Shown: positions 1-11,728, numbered from the stretch's first letter. The stretch: 64,000 nt of DNA from Lactifluus volemus (GCA_022376515.1 WTXI01000016.1:124001-188000); one strand, 5' to 3'. The notes: generated from the sequence alone by a model not told the origin. Made by a program: numbers and translations.

Positions 1-539
1 CAGCCAACGTAGCGCTAAACCTCCAGGAACTACCTTCACAAACAGAGATCTGTTAGAGTACAGTAGGGAAAGCTGTGCGAGGAGCGCAAGGCAGGGCGCC
101 GGCATCCCCGACATCAAGAACTTTATTGTCATAACTAATCACATTCACCAGTCCTTGTCAGCAGATAGATGCATACCATGACTGAGCCTAGCCCCATTAA
201 GACCGCGACGGTACTGGGTTCAAGGTTTTCATCTGCAGTATAGCTCTATCGGTTCTGTGCCTTTCATACTTGAATCCTGCGTTACGAGAAACTACCCCGG
301 CGCCACCTAATGACGGGATTCATAAAAACTATCTCCTGCCCCCTAAATGCACAAAACATTGATCCCTCCCGCTTCTCTCCGGTCGGATAATTTTGACTGA
401 GGGGATCTGTACAGTACCGGTGGCCTCTATTCCTCCTTTCCTTTTAACATATCTCCTGACTTGACACCCTTGCCCAGTTCTCCCAGTTCTCTATCACCTG
501 AGGTCTATTTGTTTCTGCCTTACCCCCAGTTTGGGCTCA
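1..539. other. upstream region, no gene seen
   Basis: I see no convincing coding region. The stretch presumably holds the promoter and 5' leader of the methyltransferase gene that follows; a pyrimidine-rich tract lies at about 420-520. Confidence 0.4.
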
Positions 540-2472
540 ATGTTTACTGCGTACGGTAAGTTGTCCACATCCCTCTTTGCCTCACTCCAACACAGCTATG
601 CGTCTTGCAGCAAGGAACTCCGTGTTGGCCAGTCTCCAGCAAGCCATCAAGATCGGATATCTAGAAATTAAAGAAGGCGATCAAGTTTACCGATTTGGAT
701 CGTCTCAAGACAACGTAAATAGCGTTCACCTCACTATAGTGAGAGATTCATTCTGGAAGCAATTGTTATTGTGAGTGTCGGGTGCGAAGAAATGGACGAG
801 ATGATTGACTTCCGCCACCTAGTCAAGGAGACCTAGGCTGTACGTCATGTCATCCTGGGAGAACAATCGCGATGGTCATACCTTTGCAGTTAGCGAGGCA
901 TACATGATCGGTAATATAGAGCTTGACTCGGACACGCTAGGGAATGTCATGGATGTATGTGCTTTTCTTATCCACGATGGATAGGTCACGGTGTCGACGG
1001 CATTCCGTTCTAGCTCTGGCTCGACAATCAGCCTGGCATGGCCTCTCTCAACTCCGTTTTCAAGCGGCTCAATTTGGCAGTGTCTGGCCTGTCCAATGCT
1101 TTCTTTGGACAAACCCCCACTCAAGCACGGCTCAATGTCATTGAAAGCTATGACCTCTCGAATGAACTGTTCAAGGTACTGTACTGTTCGCTTCCTGGCA
1201 TCCGCTGCTTGGAGTTCATTAGTTGTTCTAGGCCTTCCTGAGCAAAGAGATGATGTACTCGTCAGCTCTGTTCAGCGACGAGGAGGGAGGCGTTAACGGT
1301 GATTTGCTGTCTGGGTCGAAAGATCGCAGTGCAGATCTCGAGATGGCGCAACTACGGAAGATTCATTACGTTCTCAACAGGGCACGTGTTAAGCCTGGTC
1401 AACGTGTCCTAGAAGTTGGGACGGGCTGGGGGGGGTTCGCCATTGAGGTCTGTTAGAATTAATTATCCGTCTTATCAGCGCATCGCGGTGTTAACTTATT
1501 CCCGTGGACAGGCGGCACGGACCTGTGGATGTGAAGTTGACACGCTTACACTATCAATTGAACAGAAAAGGCTAGCAGAGGAACGCATACGCGAAGCCGG
1601 TCTGCAGGATCTCATTCGGGTGCACCTTATGGACTATCGGGATATACCCAAGGAATTTGAAAAGAAATTTGACGCCTTTGTAAGCATCGAGATGGTTGAG
1701 GTAAAATTTCCAGAGATGCTTGCCGAAATAGTCTATTGATCAATCTCACTCCCACATAGCATGTTGGCCCAAAGGTGGAGTAGCTTGTGCTTTTAGGAGG
1801 CACCAGACGTGAGAAACTGACAGGTGTCAAGTATTATTCAACCTACTTCAAGACCATGGACAAGGCACTCAAATCAAGGGACGCTGCCGCTGTAGTGACC
1901 TGCACATCCCGTCCGGAGTTACGATATTCCGAATATCAGTATGTGATGTCTTCCCACTTTGTCTCCTCGGCACAGGGACACCCATTTTTTGGTAGATCTG
2001 AAGACTTTGCGAGAAAATATATGTGGCCAAGGACGTCCATTCCATCTGCTACTGTTCTCATAAACGCAGTAAATACAGCCACACAGGGTCGCTTCACTGT
2101 CGAACGCGTAGAGAACCACTCAGCTCGTAAGTGGGCCTGGACCATATCCGCATTCGGCGCACTCCACTTGTTGACCGTTTCTGCAGACTATGCAAGGACC
2201 TGCAGAGAATGGGATAAGCGGTTTGTGGCAAACGTCACTCCCGAAATCCTTGAGAAGGACTTTCCCTCAATCAAAACAGATCCCGCAATGTTTGAGATGC
2301 TTTACAGGAAGTGGCGTTACCTCTTTGCATACGCAGAAGCAGGCATGGGTTCTGGCTATGTGACTTGTCATATGTTCACATTCATTCGCCCTGTATGTGC
2401 TCTATACATCTGGTCAGTCTTCGAACTCACCGACGCGTACTCCTGGAATAGGATGATAAACCGTCCGAATGA
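540..2472 (+). CDS. cyclopropane-fatty-acyl-phospholipid synthase-like methyltransferase (left copy)
   Basis: Members of this family transfer a methylene or methyl group from S-adenosylmethionine to unsaturated acyl chains of membrane phospholipids. The SAM-binding signature VLEVGTGWGGFAIE lies near 1410-1448 and is followed by the family block VDTLTLSIEQKRLAEERI. About ten exons can be joined. A small ATG exon at 540 ends at a gtaagt donor; later exons include 596-770, 1021-1173, 1231-1448 and 1513-1700. The last intron runs from gtatgt at 2393 to tag at 2451, and the final exon encodes DDKPSE and a stop. The block after FWKQLL (771-900) is awkward: a microexon near 826-837 could encode GDLG, but phases do not join cleanly, so one small lesion or a missed exon is possible. 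The start is also uncertain, as fungal relatives often have a longer N-terminus. A second copy lies inverted at the right end of the window. Confidence 0.8.
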
Positions 2473-4700
2473 TGACTATCGCCGAATATACGAAAGGAGC
2501 TATGCCAGTGCATGAAATTCACGACACGTTTTCTTGTTACATAGGGTGCCAAATACGTGCACAGAAATGTTCTTCAGCTACGTCTCTGGGGTATGTTGTA
2601 TTTTTCATTATTTTGTACTAGTAAGAAGTAGGGCGAAGGCTTGGTTCTGGGAGAAATGGGTATCTAACCTGTAGTATGTATGTAACCTTTTGGGAAGAAC
2701 TCGGGTACGACAAGAAATGTCCTGGTTTTTGAATTTTATTGGTTTTCTCAGCCCTGGAGCTAAATGCCCATTTCCGGAAACCTGAAGCCTGATGGAAACG
2801 AGTAGAAAGCCATGCTGACGTGTACAGATTTACGCCAGGGAACTGAATTTTTGAGACAGTTTGATTGAGTGATCAGACACAGGTCATGAAATGGAGAACG
2901 TACAAGAATCTGTCAACGAATTAGAATCCACTGGTGTCGTCGAGGGCTGGGACGTAGAGGTACAATCATGTCGGAATAAATTTGGTCGAACTCCCAGCTA
3001 ATTGCAAAGACGAAGCCACCGTACGATTAAAATGTCATCGAGGCAGTTTCTCTCCGAGTCGTTCACCACCTTCGCCAGAACAGGCAGATTGATTCAACGC
3101 ATGACCCGCTACCTGCCTCGTTCGTTGGGTAGAGGTATATTTGCTCACTTTGCATGCTTGGCCGCCCTTAGTAGGTCTCTGATCCCCATCTAAATTCAAG
3201 GCATGATGGCCACCGGGAACGCGGTTATTGACATTCGCGCGGTTGACAAGAAATTTCGTACGCGAGATGGCGTCCAATTTCAAGCCTTGGAGCTCGAAGC
3301 TTGAAACCTGTGGCCTAAGAAGCGATTCTGAGTAGCTGCTCTGTTACAAGGTTGCGCATTGCGTTCAGGTATGAGCTCCAACGTTTCCTGATCCAAGAGA
3401 GAGTTCTTTCATGACAATGGTCTTCTCTGATTGCAATCATCACCTGCGACGGGAAGGTAGAAAGTATGATATCGTAGAATGCTTGGGACGGTGTGTAGTA
3501 AACGGGGGTTGGGAAACCGTTGTGTCGGTAAGCTCGGTGTGGGACGAAAATTTAATTCCCGATCATTATCTCCGAGTCTACCGTGAGAGACCGTGACCAC
3601 GTAGCTCATCTTTGTTATTGCCCTCTTACAACACAGCCCTCCTAATGGCACCTACTAGTATGATATTACAGTAAGAGACGTGAGCTTTGCGTGCGAGGCA
3701 GAAGGGGTGCTGCCCTCTGAGTAACCTTCGTCCCAACTTTCCGACTCTCAATGCCACCCAGATCGTTTGAATCATAACAAACTGTTCAAGATCGTCCATG
3801 AAGTGTCAACAACACTACTGGAAATGACCAAATTAATGACATTTCCTTACACAATCAGACAGACAGTGCCAGTGAGTGTGGCTGGAACCCTCACAAGGTC
3901 GGTATAATCGACGCGGGACTTTGCAGATCACAATACACAGTAACGAGAATAGGGGTCTGCCTGACTAGTGGTACCAGTACCAATTAGGATCCCGCAGCTT
4001 GAGGGGGAAGAGGCTAAGTTGCGTACCTTACATGCACATACAGTGAGTCAGACAAAACACTACACAAAAAAGATATTGCGCACATATGGAAACCTGGGTC
4101 GCCACAGCAGAGCGTGAGGACGCAGTCGATGGGGCGATGTGTACCTAGATGTTCAGTTAGTATGGTGTGATGGAGTATTTGCATCAAATTCCGTCCGGAA
4201 ATTCAATTCCGTGCCAAATTTGAAGCCCTGAAGCTTGAAGCTTGAAGTGTCAACGTCTCTGGGTGCCTGATCATGATACACGCGATGGCTAGAGACCATT
4301 ATAAAGGCTATAAATACTAGCTTTGTTGATGTGTACAGTAGGCCCTTTGCGCCGTCGACGCACAGCCTACGGATTCAGAATAAAGGTCAGTAACGATGTA
4401 TGCCATACATGTCGCCGGATTGTCGCGTGCCCATCATGCCACTACTATCACGTGCTCACGGTGCCTGATCCACCTCGAGATTGATCCTGCCATTTAAATA
4501 CTGATCATCGACAATTCAGGGACAACGACAAGTTCCCGGTGAGGCCAACAACGACGCCATCATGTACTCGACACATGAAACATTTCAAGTCGGACTGGAT
4601 GGGTCCAAGCCACTTTGGCACTAGCACTAGCACGTATCCGTCACTGCCCACCAGTCTTGTATTCTTTCCCACCACTGGGCAGTCTTGTATTCTCTCCCCC
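2473..4700. other. intergenic, no gene recognised
   Basis: No supported gene. The first 150 bases match the 3' flank of the right-hand methyltransferase copy. Short TGAAGC/TGAAGCTT-type words cluster at 2785, 3275 and 4225-4250, as they also do elsewhere in the array. Confidence 0.4.
2718..2765 (+). repeat. short dispersed repeat shared with 63503-63553
   Basis: A block reading roughly tcctggttt-tgaattttatt-ggttttctcagcc occurs here and again at 63503-63553 in the same + orientation, although the adjacent methyltransferase genes are inverted relative to each other. It is therefore a separate repeat and not simply part of the duplicated gene. Confidence 0.5.
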
Positions 4701-4703
4701 CAC

Positions 4704-4710
4704 TATAAAT
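4704..4710 (+). promoter_or_regulatory. TATA box of A1
   Basis: tataaat lies 114 bases before the A1 start codon. Every A copy has a TATA element at a comparable place, usually 65-115 bases upstream of ATG. Confidence 0.5.
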
Positions 4711-4817
4711 GCATCCTATTAAAAAAATAAATCAACACTTGTGTTGAACACCAGAACGCTTAAGTTCTGTTCCCCCCAAGTTCCAAGTTAAAATACCCCC
4801 AAGAGTCACAGTATAGG

Positions 4818-5588
4818 ATGGCTGCAATTCGGCCTCAACTTGAAAAAGCCAACCTGAGTCAATCCCAGGGAGACAGGTCTTCCGTTCCACACCGCCAACG
4901 AGAACAGGTACAACAAAACGCTATGGTCAGTCTCTAAATCCCTTCATCATGACGGTCGGTGTTCACCTCAATCATCATTCCTTGGCACAGTTTGCGGCTG
5001 GCCGCAACCCACATCACCGGGGCAACCTAAACCCCTCTGTTGTAGACGCTGCTATGCAAGATGGACCACAAGACCCGCATCATATTAATGCCGTCTACTA
5101 TCATGATCACCCCCCTCCACCGGACGTAAGTAATTTCCATCTGCGGACTCACGCTCTCAGGAATCCTTATCACTGATGTCCTTTTCTTCCACAGGAGCTC
5201 GTATTCCCGTATATGCTCCATGACGTAGGATTTCCTCAAGGCTTCCCAGCGCAGCCTGAAGATATTGTTCACGTATGTGCCAACCTGTCATTCGATCAGT
5301 GCTGACGCCAGATGTCTAACTTTTGATCTTTTGTCACAGGGACCTCACGGAATCTACCATCTCGATCACGCTGCTCCAGATGTCCCACTGGCAGGCCCCG
5401 CTCAAGCAGCGTTTCCTGATCCTTTGTTTTACCACGCACCCCCTCCTGATCAAGCAGAGAATCTTCGACGCTTTGCTAGTCGCTTCTTGCGTAACCCTAA
5501 TTCACAGGTCCATATGGTTCGCATGGAACTAGGTCCTGCTGGTCGCTACAGGATTGTGATCTCGCTCGACACGGCTGACTTTCTCTGA
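4818..5588 (+). CDS. gene A, copy A1 (unknown family, four exons)
   Basis: Unknown function; I do not recognise the family. Exons 4818-4925, 4991-5125, 5195-5272 and 5340-5588 join in phase 0 with GT-AG borders to give 189 aa, no stop. The layout is: a Gln-rich N-terminus ending QQNAM; a second exon ending in a Pro-rich stretch (HPPPPD); a 26-residue third exon (VFPYMLHDVGFPQGFPAQ); and a C-terminal unit with a leucine/arginine-rich segment LRRFASRFLRNP followed by SQVHMVRMELGPAGR and a beta-like end RIVISLDTADFL. There is no signal peptide or membrane segment. It faces a decayed Spt21-like copy (B1) on the opposite strand. A1 is the most divergent complete copy. That all four frames stay open while neighbouring B copies decay suggests the gene is functional, but this is inference. 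Confidence 0.75.
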
Positions 5589-6022
5589 GCAGGGTTTCTC
5601 GCCGTTATTTATTCGGCCCATTATTTAAGGGAGTGTGGATATAGTTAAACGAATATTATGACACACAGATGTGCCGATAGTTATTATTTAAGGATATGCT
5701 GGCATGGCCATTTTATTGGAAGGGTGAAGATAGTCCACGTTTCCGTCTTACATGTTGTGCTTTTTTTGAGTCTTGGATGTATCCCTAGTCATATGTGCAG
5801 ACATACGATACGCTTCTTAAACAACAACCCCTTGTTTTAAGGCTGTATACTATTTATCCGTGATTGGCATGAAGATTGCTGATAGAGTGGAAATGTGTTA
5901 TCTCGAGATATGCTTTAAGATTCGAGCTGAACGCAGCGCTGCGTCATGATACCCCCCAAAAAACCAAAGAAAACCACCACCACAAAACGCGCTACGTACA
6001 AACCGCGTGGGCTGAGAGAGTA

Positions 6023-6848
6023 CAGTAGACTTTTTAATAATGCATGGCCTCATAATGCATAACCCTCATACTGCATGACATTACATGGGATCCCAACTTG
6101 GGACATAGGGAAAATGCTCAAATTTTGCATATTGCATATTGCATTGCCCCTAGGGAGTATTTATGCATTACGAAAATCTCGATAGGCGTGAGTGAGTATG
6201 GACAACAAGGCCAAACAAGGGAAAACAATAGCGAACAATGGCAATGTCAATCCGTGTCGCGTCATGTTGTGTCTGTTGCTCTTGTGGATGGCCCACATGG
6301 CCTGACTCTCTCTGAAGCTACGAAATAGTACACACCTTGGTACACACCTGTTCTGCCTGCACAATACCATTGCTTCCCATCATACCTATGCCTCCAGAAT
6401 GATCTGAGCTCAGGAGAAAGCCCTGCCAGAAGCCTGGTCCATATGGACCACAAGAAAAGGTCAAACAAACTGACCAAGCTACGACATCGACAGTTGTGAC
6501 AACAACTCAAAGGAAGAATCTCACTCTCCATGATTGGGTGACTGTGTTCAGCTTTATGGATCTTCATCCCAGCATGGAGCAAGTGGCAGTTGTGAAACAC
6601 TTTGCAACCAAGGCTGATGGTGCACTTGTTTTTAATCAATCCACCCTTTCTTGAAAACTCCAGATGAGGAATGTGAAGCAGACAATGTTGGAAGACTTGT
6701 GGGGTAACTCGGGCAAGCGAGCTGAACAGTAACGTCACACATATGTCACTGATGTCACATTATGTCACAACTTTCCTTAATGCATATACCTCATAATGCA
6801 TAGGGTTAGGGGGGCTCCCGAGCTTATGCATTATGAAAAAGTGTACTG
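6023..6848 (+). mobile_element. pogo/Tc1-type DNA transposon remnant with TA duplication
   Basis: The left end CAGTAGACTTTTTAATAATGCAT and the right end (reverse complement CAGTACACTTTTTCATAATGCAT) form a near-perfect 23-base terminal inverted repeat. TA dinucleotides flank both ends (6021-6022 and 6849-6850), as expected for Tc1/mariner/pogo elements. The 826-base element contains a fragment of a CENP-B-like transposase. The insertion lies in the spacer between A1 and B1. The matching spacer of the A2-B2 unit (near 12384-12400, ttgagagggtatgcgatat) has no insertion and so acts as an empty site. Confidence 0.8.
6493..6732 (+). pseudogene. CENP-B/pogo-like transposase N-terminal fragment
   Basis: The frame from 6493 reads RKNLTLHDWVTVFSFMDLHP, then VVKHFATKADGALVFNQSTLS. 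This matches the helix-turn-helix start of fungal CENP-B/Tc5-like transposases, which bind the element ends. An in-frame TGA at 6652 replaces the Arg expected before KL. The frame then continues for about 25 codons, and the DDE catalytic part is missing. It is a deletion derivative that could not move on its own. Confidence 0.7.
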
Positions 6849-6884
6849 TATGTGTAATGGCTTACTGATAGGTAGTGACCAAAA

Positions 6885-7755
6885 ATAATGTATGCTGAAA
6901 TTCCTCTGCCTTCAACTCGGAGTTGACCGCTGCGTTACGATCTGCCTCTGCGAGGTCAACCAGACACGCCTCCACCTCGACGGTCCGCCGCAGACCGTGA
7001 CCATACCTTTCCCCATGGTAATTCTGTCCCTGGCTTTTCCCAAACTACCACAAATCGTTGTCCTGTGCAACCTCCGCAGAAGAAGAGGTCGGAGATAAGA
7101 ATTAAATAAAAAAAAGAGTATTAACACTCATAGCGTGGATCTTAGAAAGGCCCCTACTAGTAGGGACGTCTAGAACGCCGCCATTTCCTCCAGCCATGTC
7201 CTCGTCCATGTTGTGCACCATTTCCGGTATTTATGTAAGACTTGTTTGTTTGCTGAGGCTGGGAGGAAATGCCTACGCCTGCGAAATAGAGGGTATCCGA
7301 GAGGGCATTTTGCTTCCATCCCCTCTACTCAGTATCTTATCTGCTCGACACACTCTGGATCTGTGAGAGTGCGAGAGAGAATTTACTGGGCCAAGGCGTG
7401 TTCCGTTTGTCATCATCGTCTATGCCATCACCAGGGGAGAAGAACGGGGTACTAGCAGTTGCAAGTGGGCCAGAGTCCCTTCCCGGGCCACGCCAATGGA
7501 CGTGCTGTGCATTGGCATAAGTGACACAAGTTAAGCACCGACGTCGCCATGGTAGGTAACGTGGGCGTCACATCATGATGTGGCAGTGAAGAGAATGTCC
7601 AAAAGATGTCCATAGCAGCGGCCATGACAGTTGCATTCACGTTGCTGCTTCCCAGACGTGCCAGTGGTGCCAGTGTCGGTATCAAGGTCGGTGTGGTTGT
7701 GTGCAGTGTGCCATCCTCAATGACCACTTCTCTGCGTGATCTGCAGTAGTGTGCC
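6885..7755 (-). pseudogene. B1, decayed Spt21-like copy
   Basis: Alignable by eye on the - strand to the C-terminal part of the intact Spt21-like gene. The start (near aaattcctctgccttcaactcgg) matches the last coding bases, and 7300-7430 matches the segment with the clustered serine/aspartate codons. There are many substitutions, at least one large internal deletion, and no long open frame. This is the oldest-looking B copy. It pairs with A1, just as the other B copies pair with theirs. Confidence 0.65.
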
Positions 7756-8277
7756 CTAGATCAACTGGGAATAGGAAGAGGAGTAAGGGTAGATGTAGAA
7801 CCACAGAGGGAATCTTAAATGTAGCCCATGCAGAAAGATTGTTGGCGGCCAGTTTTCAAGTTGAACGTTGAGCGCTGAGCTGTTATCACACCCCGGGCCG
7901 GGCCCGCGTGCGTGTCGGTGCGTGTCGGGCCAGTCGCGGAGCCGTGATTCCCGATTACTGTCCATCTTTGGCAGTCCTGTCCCACACTGGATGAAGGTCG
8001 CTGGAACTAATCTCGTCCAGACGGTGTTGTAACATTAAAAGGGGAAGTTACTAGACTCGGAGGCATCCAATAACACCACCTTCCTCACATCAATCAGGCA
8101 CAATTCCATGCCGATCTGAACGTTTGAATCGTGACGGGGAAGCCAAGGGTGAATCTGCCATTCATATCGTAGTGCTCTCATACTCTGTACATGGATTCTG
8201 TGCTTCTGTGCCCAAGGCAAAGGATGGAAACTTGAATATGGACTGACTCTGAATCGGTCGCACCGTAAAACGCTACT
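7756..8277. other. spacer, no gene seen
   Basis: No supported gene. A GC-rich cgtgcgtgtcggtgcgtgtcg stretch at 7905-7930 is a short imperfect tandem repeat. Confidence 0.35.
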
Positions 8278-8490
8278 TCAGAAAAAAAACGGCCATTTCG
8301 AGAGAGATCACAACTCTGAGTGACCGGCGGCACCCGGTTCCATGCGAACCATATCGACCTGTGAATCTGGGTCATGCAAGTGGTGGTTAGCAACGCGTTT
8401 AAGATTTTCTTCCGCTCCCAGATCAGGGGGGAGGACATGGTAACTCAAAGGATCAGGAAAGGTCACTGGCGGGGCCTGGGACATTTAGTG
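8278..8490 (-). pseudogene. inverted fragment of gene A (exon 4 only)
   Basis: On the - strand this matches only the final exon of gene A, with SQVDMVRMEPGAAG-like codons near 8330-8375. Exons 1-3 are absent, the frame shifts after GAAG, and a run of T follows. It is the reverse of the other A copies, so it marks an old inversion or inverted insertion in the array. Confidence 0.65.
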
Positions 8491-8654
8491 GTAGAGTCGA
8501 GAGGCCGGCGGTCGAGTCCGTGAGATCCCTATGACAAATGATATCAGCACAAGCCCTAAGCAAATCCTAATATGTGATTCAAATTATGCCTGGTAGAGGG
8601 GGAAGCAATATCCTATGTCATGGTAGGTGATCTTGACTTGATGCGGGTGCTGTG

Positions 8655-9045
8655 GTCCAATCGAACAGCAACATGTATGCAGTGTGGGTGAGCAGACGTG
8701 CGATGTTGTGCCAGGTGTTGAAGTTGTAGGGGGGCCAGAGGACGAGGTACTTCTCTGGATGAGAAAAGATCCTGAGTTTTGGTAAATACAGGGAAACTTA
8801 GAGCCGGGTCACTAAACTTACGGGGGGGATGCGGGAGAAAGATCGAGGCCGATCAGAAGAGATCCCAGGACAGAAAACGAACAGAAGTACCTCACGGAGC
8901 TTCCAGTTCCTTGAATTGTATTCGATGGTTGCGATGAAGCCATTCTCTGTGGGTGCACAGCTTAAGCACAGAAAGCGTGGACCTGAGGGGGTAATTGAAT
9001 AGGATAGGTGCATGAGTGCCTTGAGCCGAGCTTTGTGCACTACAA
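8655..9045. repeat. direct repeat R1, first copy
   Basis: The segment from tgtatgcagtgtgggtgagcag to about 9040 recurs at 10088-10460 with around four-fifths identity by eye. On the - strand it has an 80-codon frame from ATG at 9040. In both copies a frame encoding NWKLRE-like residues survives, so the repeat may come from an old gene that I cannot name. Confidence 0.55.
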
Positions 9046-10080
9046 CAACTCACAAATAGGGTCCCTCAGGCCCACAACAAAGAAAACACGACATTGCGGG
9101 AAGCAAGGTACAGTCTCGGTACGTACCAGACGTACTATCACCTCGGAGTTCATGTAGGACTGTTTGATCGACGTACTTATACAGTACTGTATAGTATTGT
9201 TCTTATCTCCCCACACACTTTTTCTTTTTTAATCAGCGTTCATAGAGCACAGCTTACGAAGAACAAAAACTTGGTCGCGCGAGCTAGCTAACTAAAAGGT
9301 GACTTGGGTAGCTGGTAGGGGTGAATGTAACTAATGTGTGGATCTGTGGGTTGTGCCGGTGGGAAAAGGACACGGTGGCGATCGCCCAAGGCGCTCAGCC
9401 GTGATCCTCCAGGGTGTGTCTGCTAGGTTTGACACATGCTTATGAATCTCGCGAAGGCTCGGATGGGGTGGGGGTTGCGGATGTGAGGCGGTCGCGAGCC
9501 TCTCTGAAGAGGGGAATTCAGTTATGACGTGTGGCGGGGTCTGCAGGGGTGCGCGACTGCACTGACAGTCGTGGGGGTCAGGTGCTCATGGGTGATCACT
9601 CGCGTTGTACTCCCCTGTGATAGCGTGCTCAGTAAGGTGTCTGATTGCAACAGGCCGGGCAAAACTGGCAATCCTGATCGTGATGAGCCTGGTGGTGGGT
9701 GCTGTAGAGCGCGGACGGCGGGGGGGTCGGGTCGCCAGATTCGCTCCCAGTCAGTGAGGCCTAGTGAGGGACCGGTGTCGCGCTGCTGCTTGGAGAGCTG
9801 CAACTGTACAGTAGATCTCCACATCCAATGCTTTAACACTCCGATTTAAACTCAGAGGAGATAGAACATCTGACCAGACGCTCACGCTTACATTTGGGTA
9901 CAGTACGGTACTTCTATCCAAAATTTCCGTCCAGATCTCTCATTCCGAACTGCTTGCCCATTCACACGCTTCATTAGACGCGCACGCTATCTGAGTCCCT
10001 TCCCCCGTAGAACTGTACATATCTGCGCTGTGGATAGAAGAGGGGGCGCAGAAGTTCTTTCTCCATTTCCATTTATATTG
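9046..10080. other. spacer, no gene recognised
   Basis: There are overlapping open frames on both strands at about 9525-9845, but neither shows a recognisable domain or splice structure. An alternating tacagtactgtatagta palindrome lies near 9180. Confidence 0.35.
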
Positions 10081-10084
10081 ATCT

Positions 10085-10640
10085 CAAATTGAACAATAAC
10101 ATGTATGCGGTGTGGGTGAGCAGACGAGCGAGGTTGTGCCAGGTGTTGAAGGTGTGGGGGGGTGGGAAGAGAATGACGTACCTCTCGGGATGAGAAAGAT
10201 CCTGAGTCTTGGCAAGCAGAAGGAAACTTAGAGCGGATTACTAAACTTACGGGGGCGATGCGGGAGCTGCTGTGGCCGGGCTACTACTACTGCGTTACAG
10301 AAGATCGAGACCGATCAGAAAGAGATCCCGGGATCAAAAACGAATATAAGTACCTCACGGAGCTTCCAATTCCTTGAGTAGTATTCTGTGGTTGAGATGG
10401 TGCTCGGTGGGTGAACAGCTTGAGCACCGAAAGTGTGGTTTCGGGGGGAATAAGATGGTTGCGATGATGTTCGGTGGAGTGAACAGCTTGAGCAAAAGTG
10501 TGGGTTTGGGGGGGTAATAAGATGATTGCGATGATGTTCGGTGGGGTGGACAGCTTGGAATACCGAAAGTGTGGTTTTGGGGGGTAATAAGATGGGGTGC
10601 GTGCCTCTGAGCCGGGTCTTAGGTTCCTAGGTCCTGCGCT
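10085..10640. repeat. direct repeat R1, second copy, extended by a minisatellite
   Basis: Second copy of the 8655-9045 repeat in the same orientation. It ends in a locally amplified segment (10388-10595) not amplified in the first copy. Confidence 0.55.
10388..10595. repeat. minisatellite, about three units of roughly 65 bases
   Basis: The word set gatg-tgctcggtggg-tgaacagcttg-ag-cc-gaaagtgtggttt-gggggg-aataagatg occurs three times in tandem with small differences. The G runs vary in length between units. The corresponding segment of the first R1 copy has one unit. Confidence 0.7.
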
Positions 10641-10862
10641 GAGTCATAGTCTCTGGGAAAAATTTTGTGTTTGATTGCTGCTTTTGTTTTGAAAGACAAC
10701 CTGAAATGAAGCGTTATGCCTCAACTGAATGGAAGTCCACAAAAAGGCACTGCTCATTGAAATGGCACCGCCTTAGAGACTTCAAGGCCAAACTGTTGGC
10801 AGATAAGCGCCGTCTCCATCTAGGTTCGCGGGTGTCGGGCAAATCTCCAGCCTGCATAACTG

Positions 10863-10869
10863 TATAAAT
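10863..10869 (+). promoter_or_regulatory. TATA box of A2
   Basis: tataaat lies about 100 bases before the A2 start codon. Confidence 0.5.
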
Positions 10870-10963
10870 ACATCCTCCATGGCCAAAACAATTCTGCACG
10901 ACACCTTAACAACAACATCTCTTCCCCAAGTTCATCGGAGCACCTTTACGGCCCCACTATCAA

Positions 10964-11728
10964 ATGGCAGAAATTCAACTCCAACCCGAACAAGCCAGTT
11001 ACTCTCAAGGCATTCCACACCATCTACAAGAACATGTACAGCAAAATGCTACAGTCAGCCTCTAACGTAGCATATTCCCTTCAGTTCCATTGCTCATTTA
11101 TCTCCATCATTCCTCAGGTCCAGCTCGCTGCTGGCCATGGCCAAGGTCATCATGGCGATATACTATATCCTCCTGCCATGCAAGGTGAACCAGGACAACA
11201 AGATCCGCACAACATCAACGTCGTTTACCATGACATGGTATACTACCACCGCCCTCCACCGAGTGTAAGTAAATTTCATCTGTGCACTCTCGGGAACCCC
11301 TTTCACTAATGACCTCTTCTTCCACTGGCACAGGATCCCGTATTCCCACATATGCATCACAACTTGGGATTTGCTCAGGGAGAAGTAGTCGTTCCTGTAT
11401 GTGTGCCAGCTCCCATTTCCTGTGTGAATGGTTGGGTAATGTCTAACTCTATCCTGTACAGCAGGAACTTCACGGACCTGACTACTTTGACTACGCTGAC
11501 CCACAGGTTGTCCTCGGCTCCGCCCAAGAAGCCATTCCTCAGGCCAATCCTTTGTTTTACAATGCTCCACCTCCTGACCACCCTGAGGCAGCGGCAGAGG
11601 ACCTTCGACATCTTGCTATCCGCTTGTTGAATCATCCGGGTTCACAGGTCGATCTGGTTCGCATGGAACCGGGTGCAGCAGGTCGCTTCAGGGTTGTGAT
11701 CTCTCTCGAAATGGCTGATTTTCTTTGA
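10964..11728 (+). CDS. gene A, copy A2
   Basis: Exons 10964-11053, 11118-11264, 11334-11396 and 11465-11728 join in phase 0 to give 187 aa with no stop. The first intron uses ACA|gtcag where the other copies have ATG|gtcag, so the last codon of exon 1 differs while the splice site is kept. Exon 3 is 21 codons; it lost the FPAQAED segment found in A4, A5 and A7 without breaking frame. Exon 4 carries the family C-terminus: LRHLAIRLLNHPGSQVDL, then MEPGAAGRFRVVISLE and MADFL. The function is unknown. A2 is convergent with the truncated B2. Confidence 0.75.

Noticed and set aside
2393..2515. continuation of the methyltransferase frame to 2515
   Set aside because: An intron with gtatgt and atag borders ends the gene at DDKPSE; the right-hand copy has a stop inside the would-be read-through but keeps the same intron and last exon.
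6262..6738. 158-codon open frame on - strand
   Set aside because: It overlaps the + strand transposase fragment inside the pogo-like element; the + strand peptide has recognisable motifs and the - strand one does not.
9522..9849. two overlapping ~105-codon frames on opposite strands
   Set aside because: No domain, splice structure or repeat support; chance frames in GC-rich sequence.
10388..10595. CRISPR-like repeated units
   Set aside because: The units are contiguous without spacers and the genome is eukaryotic; it is a minisatellite.
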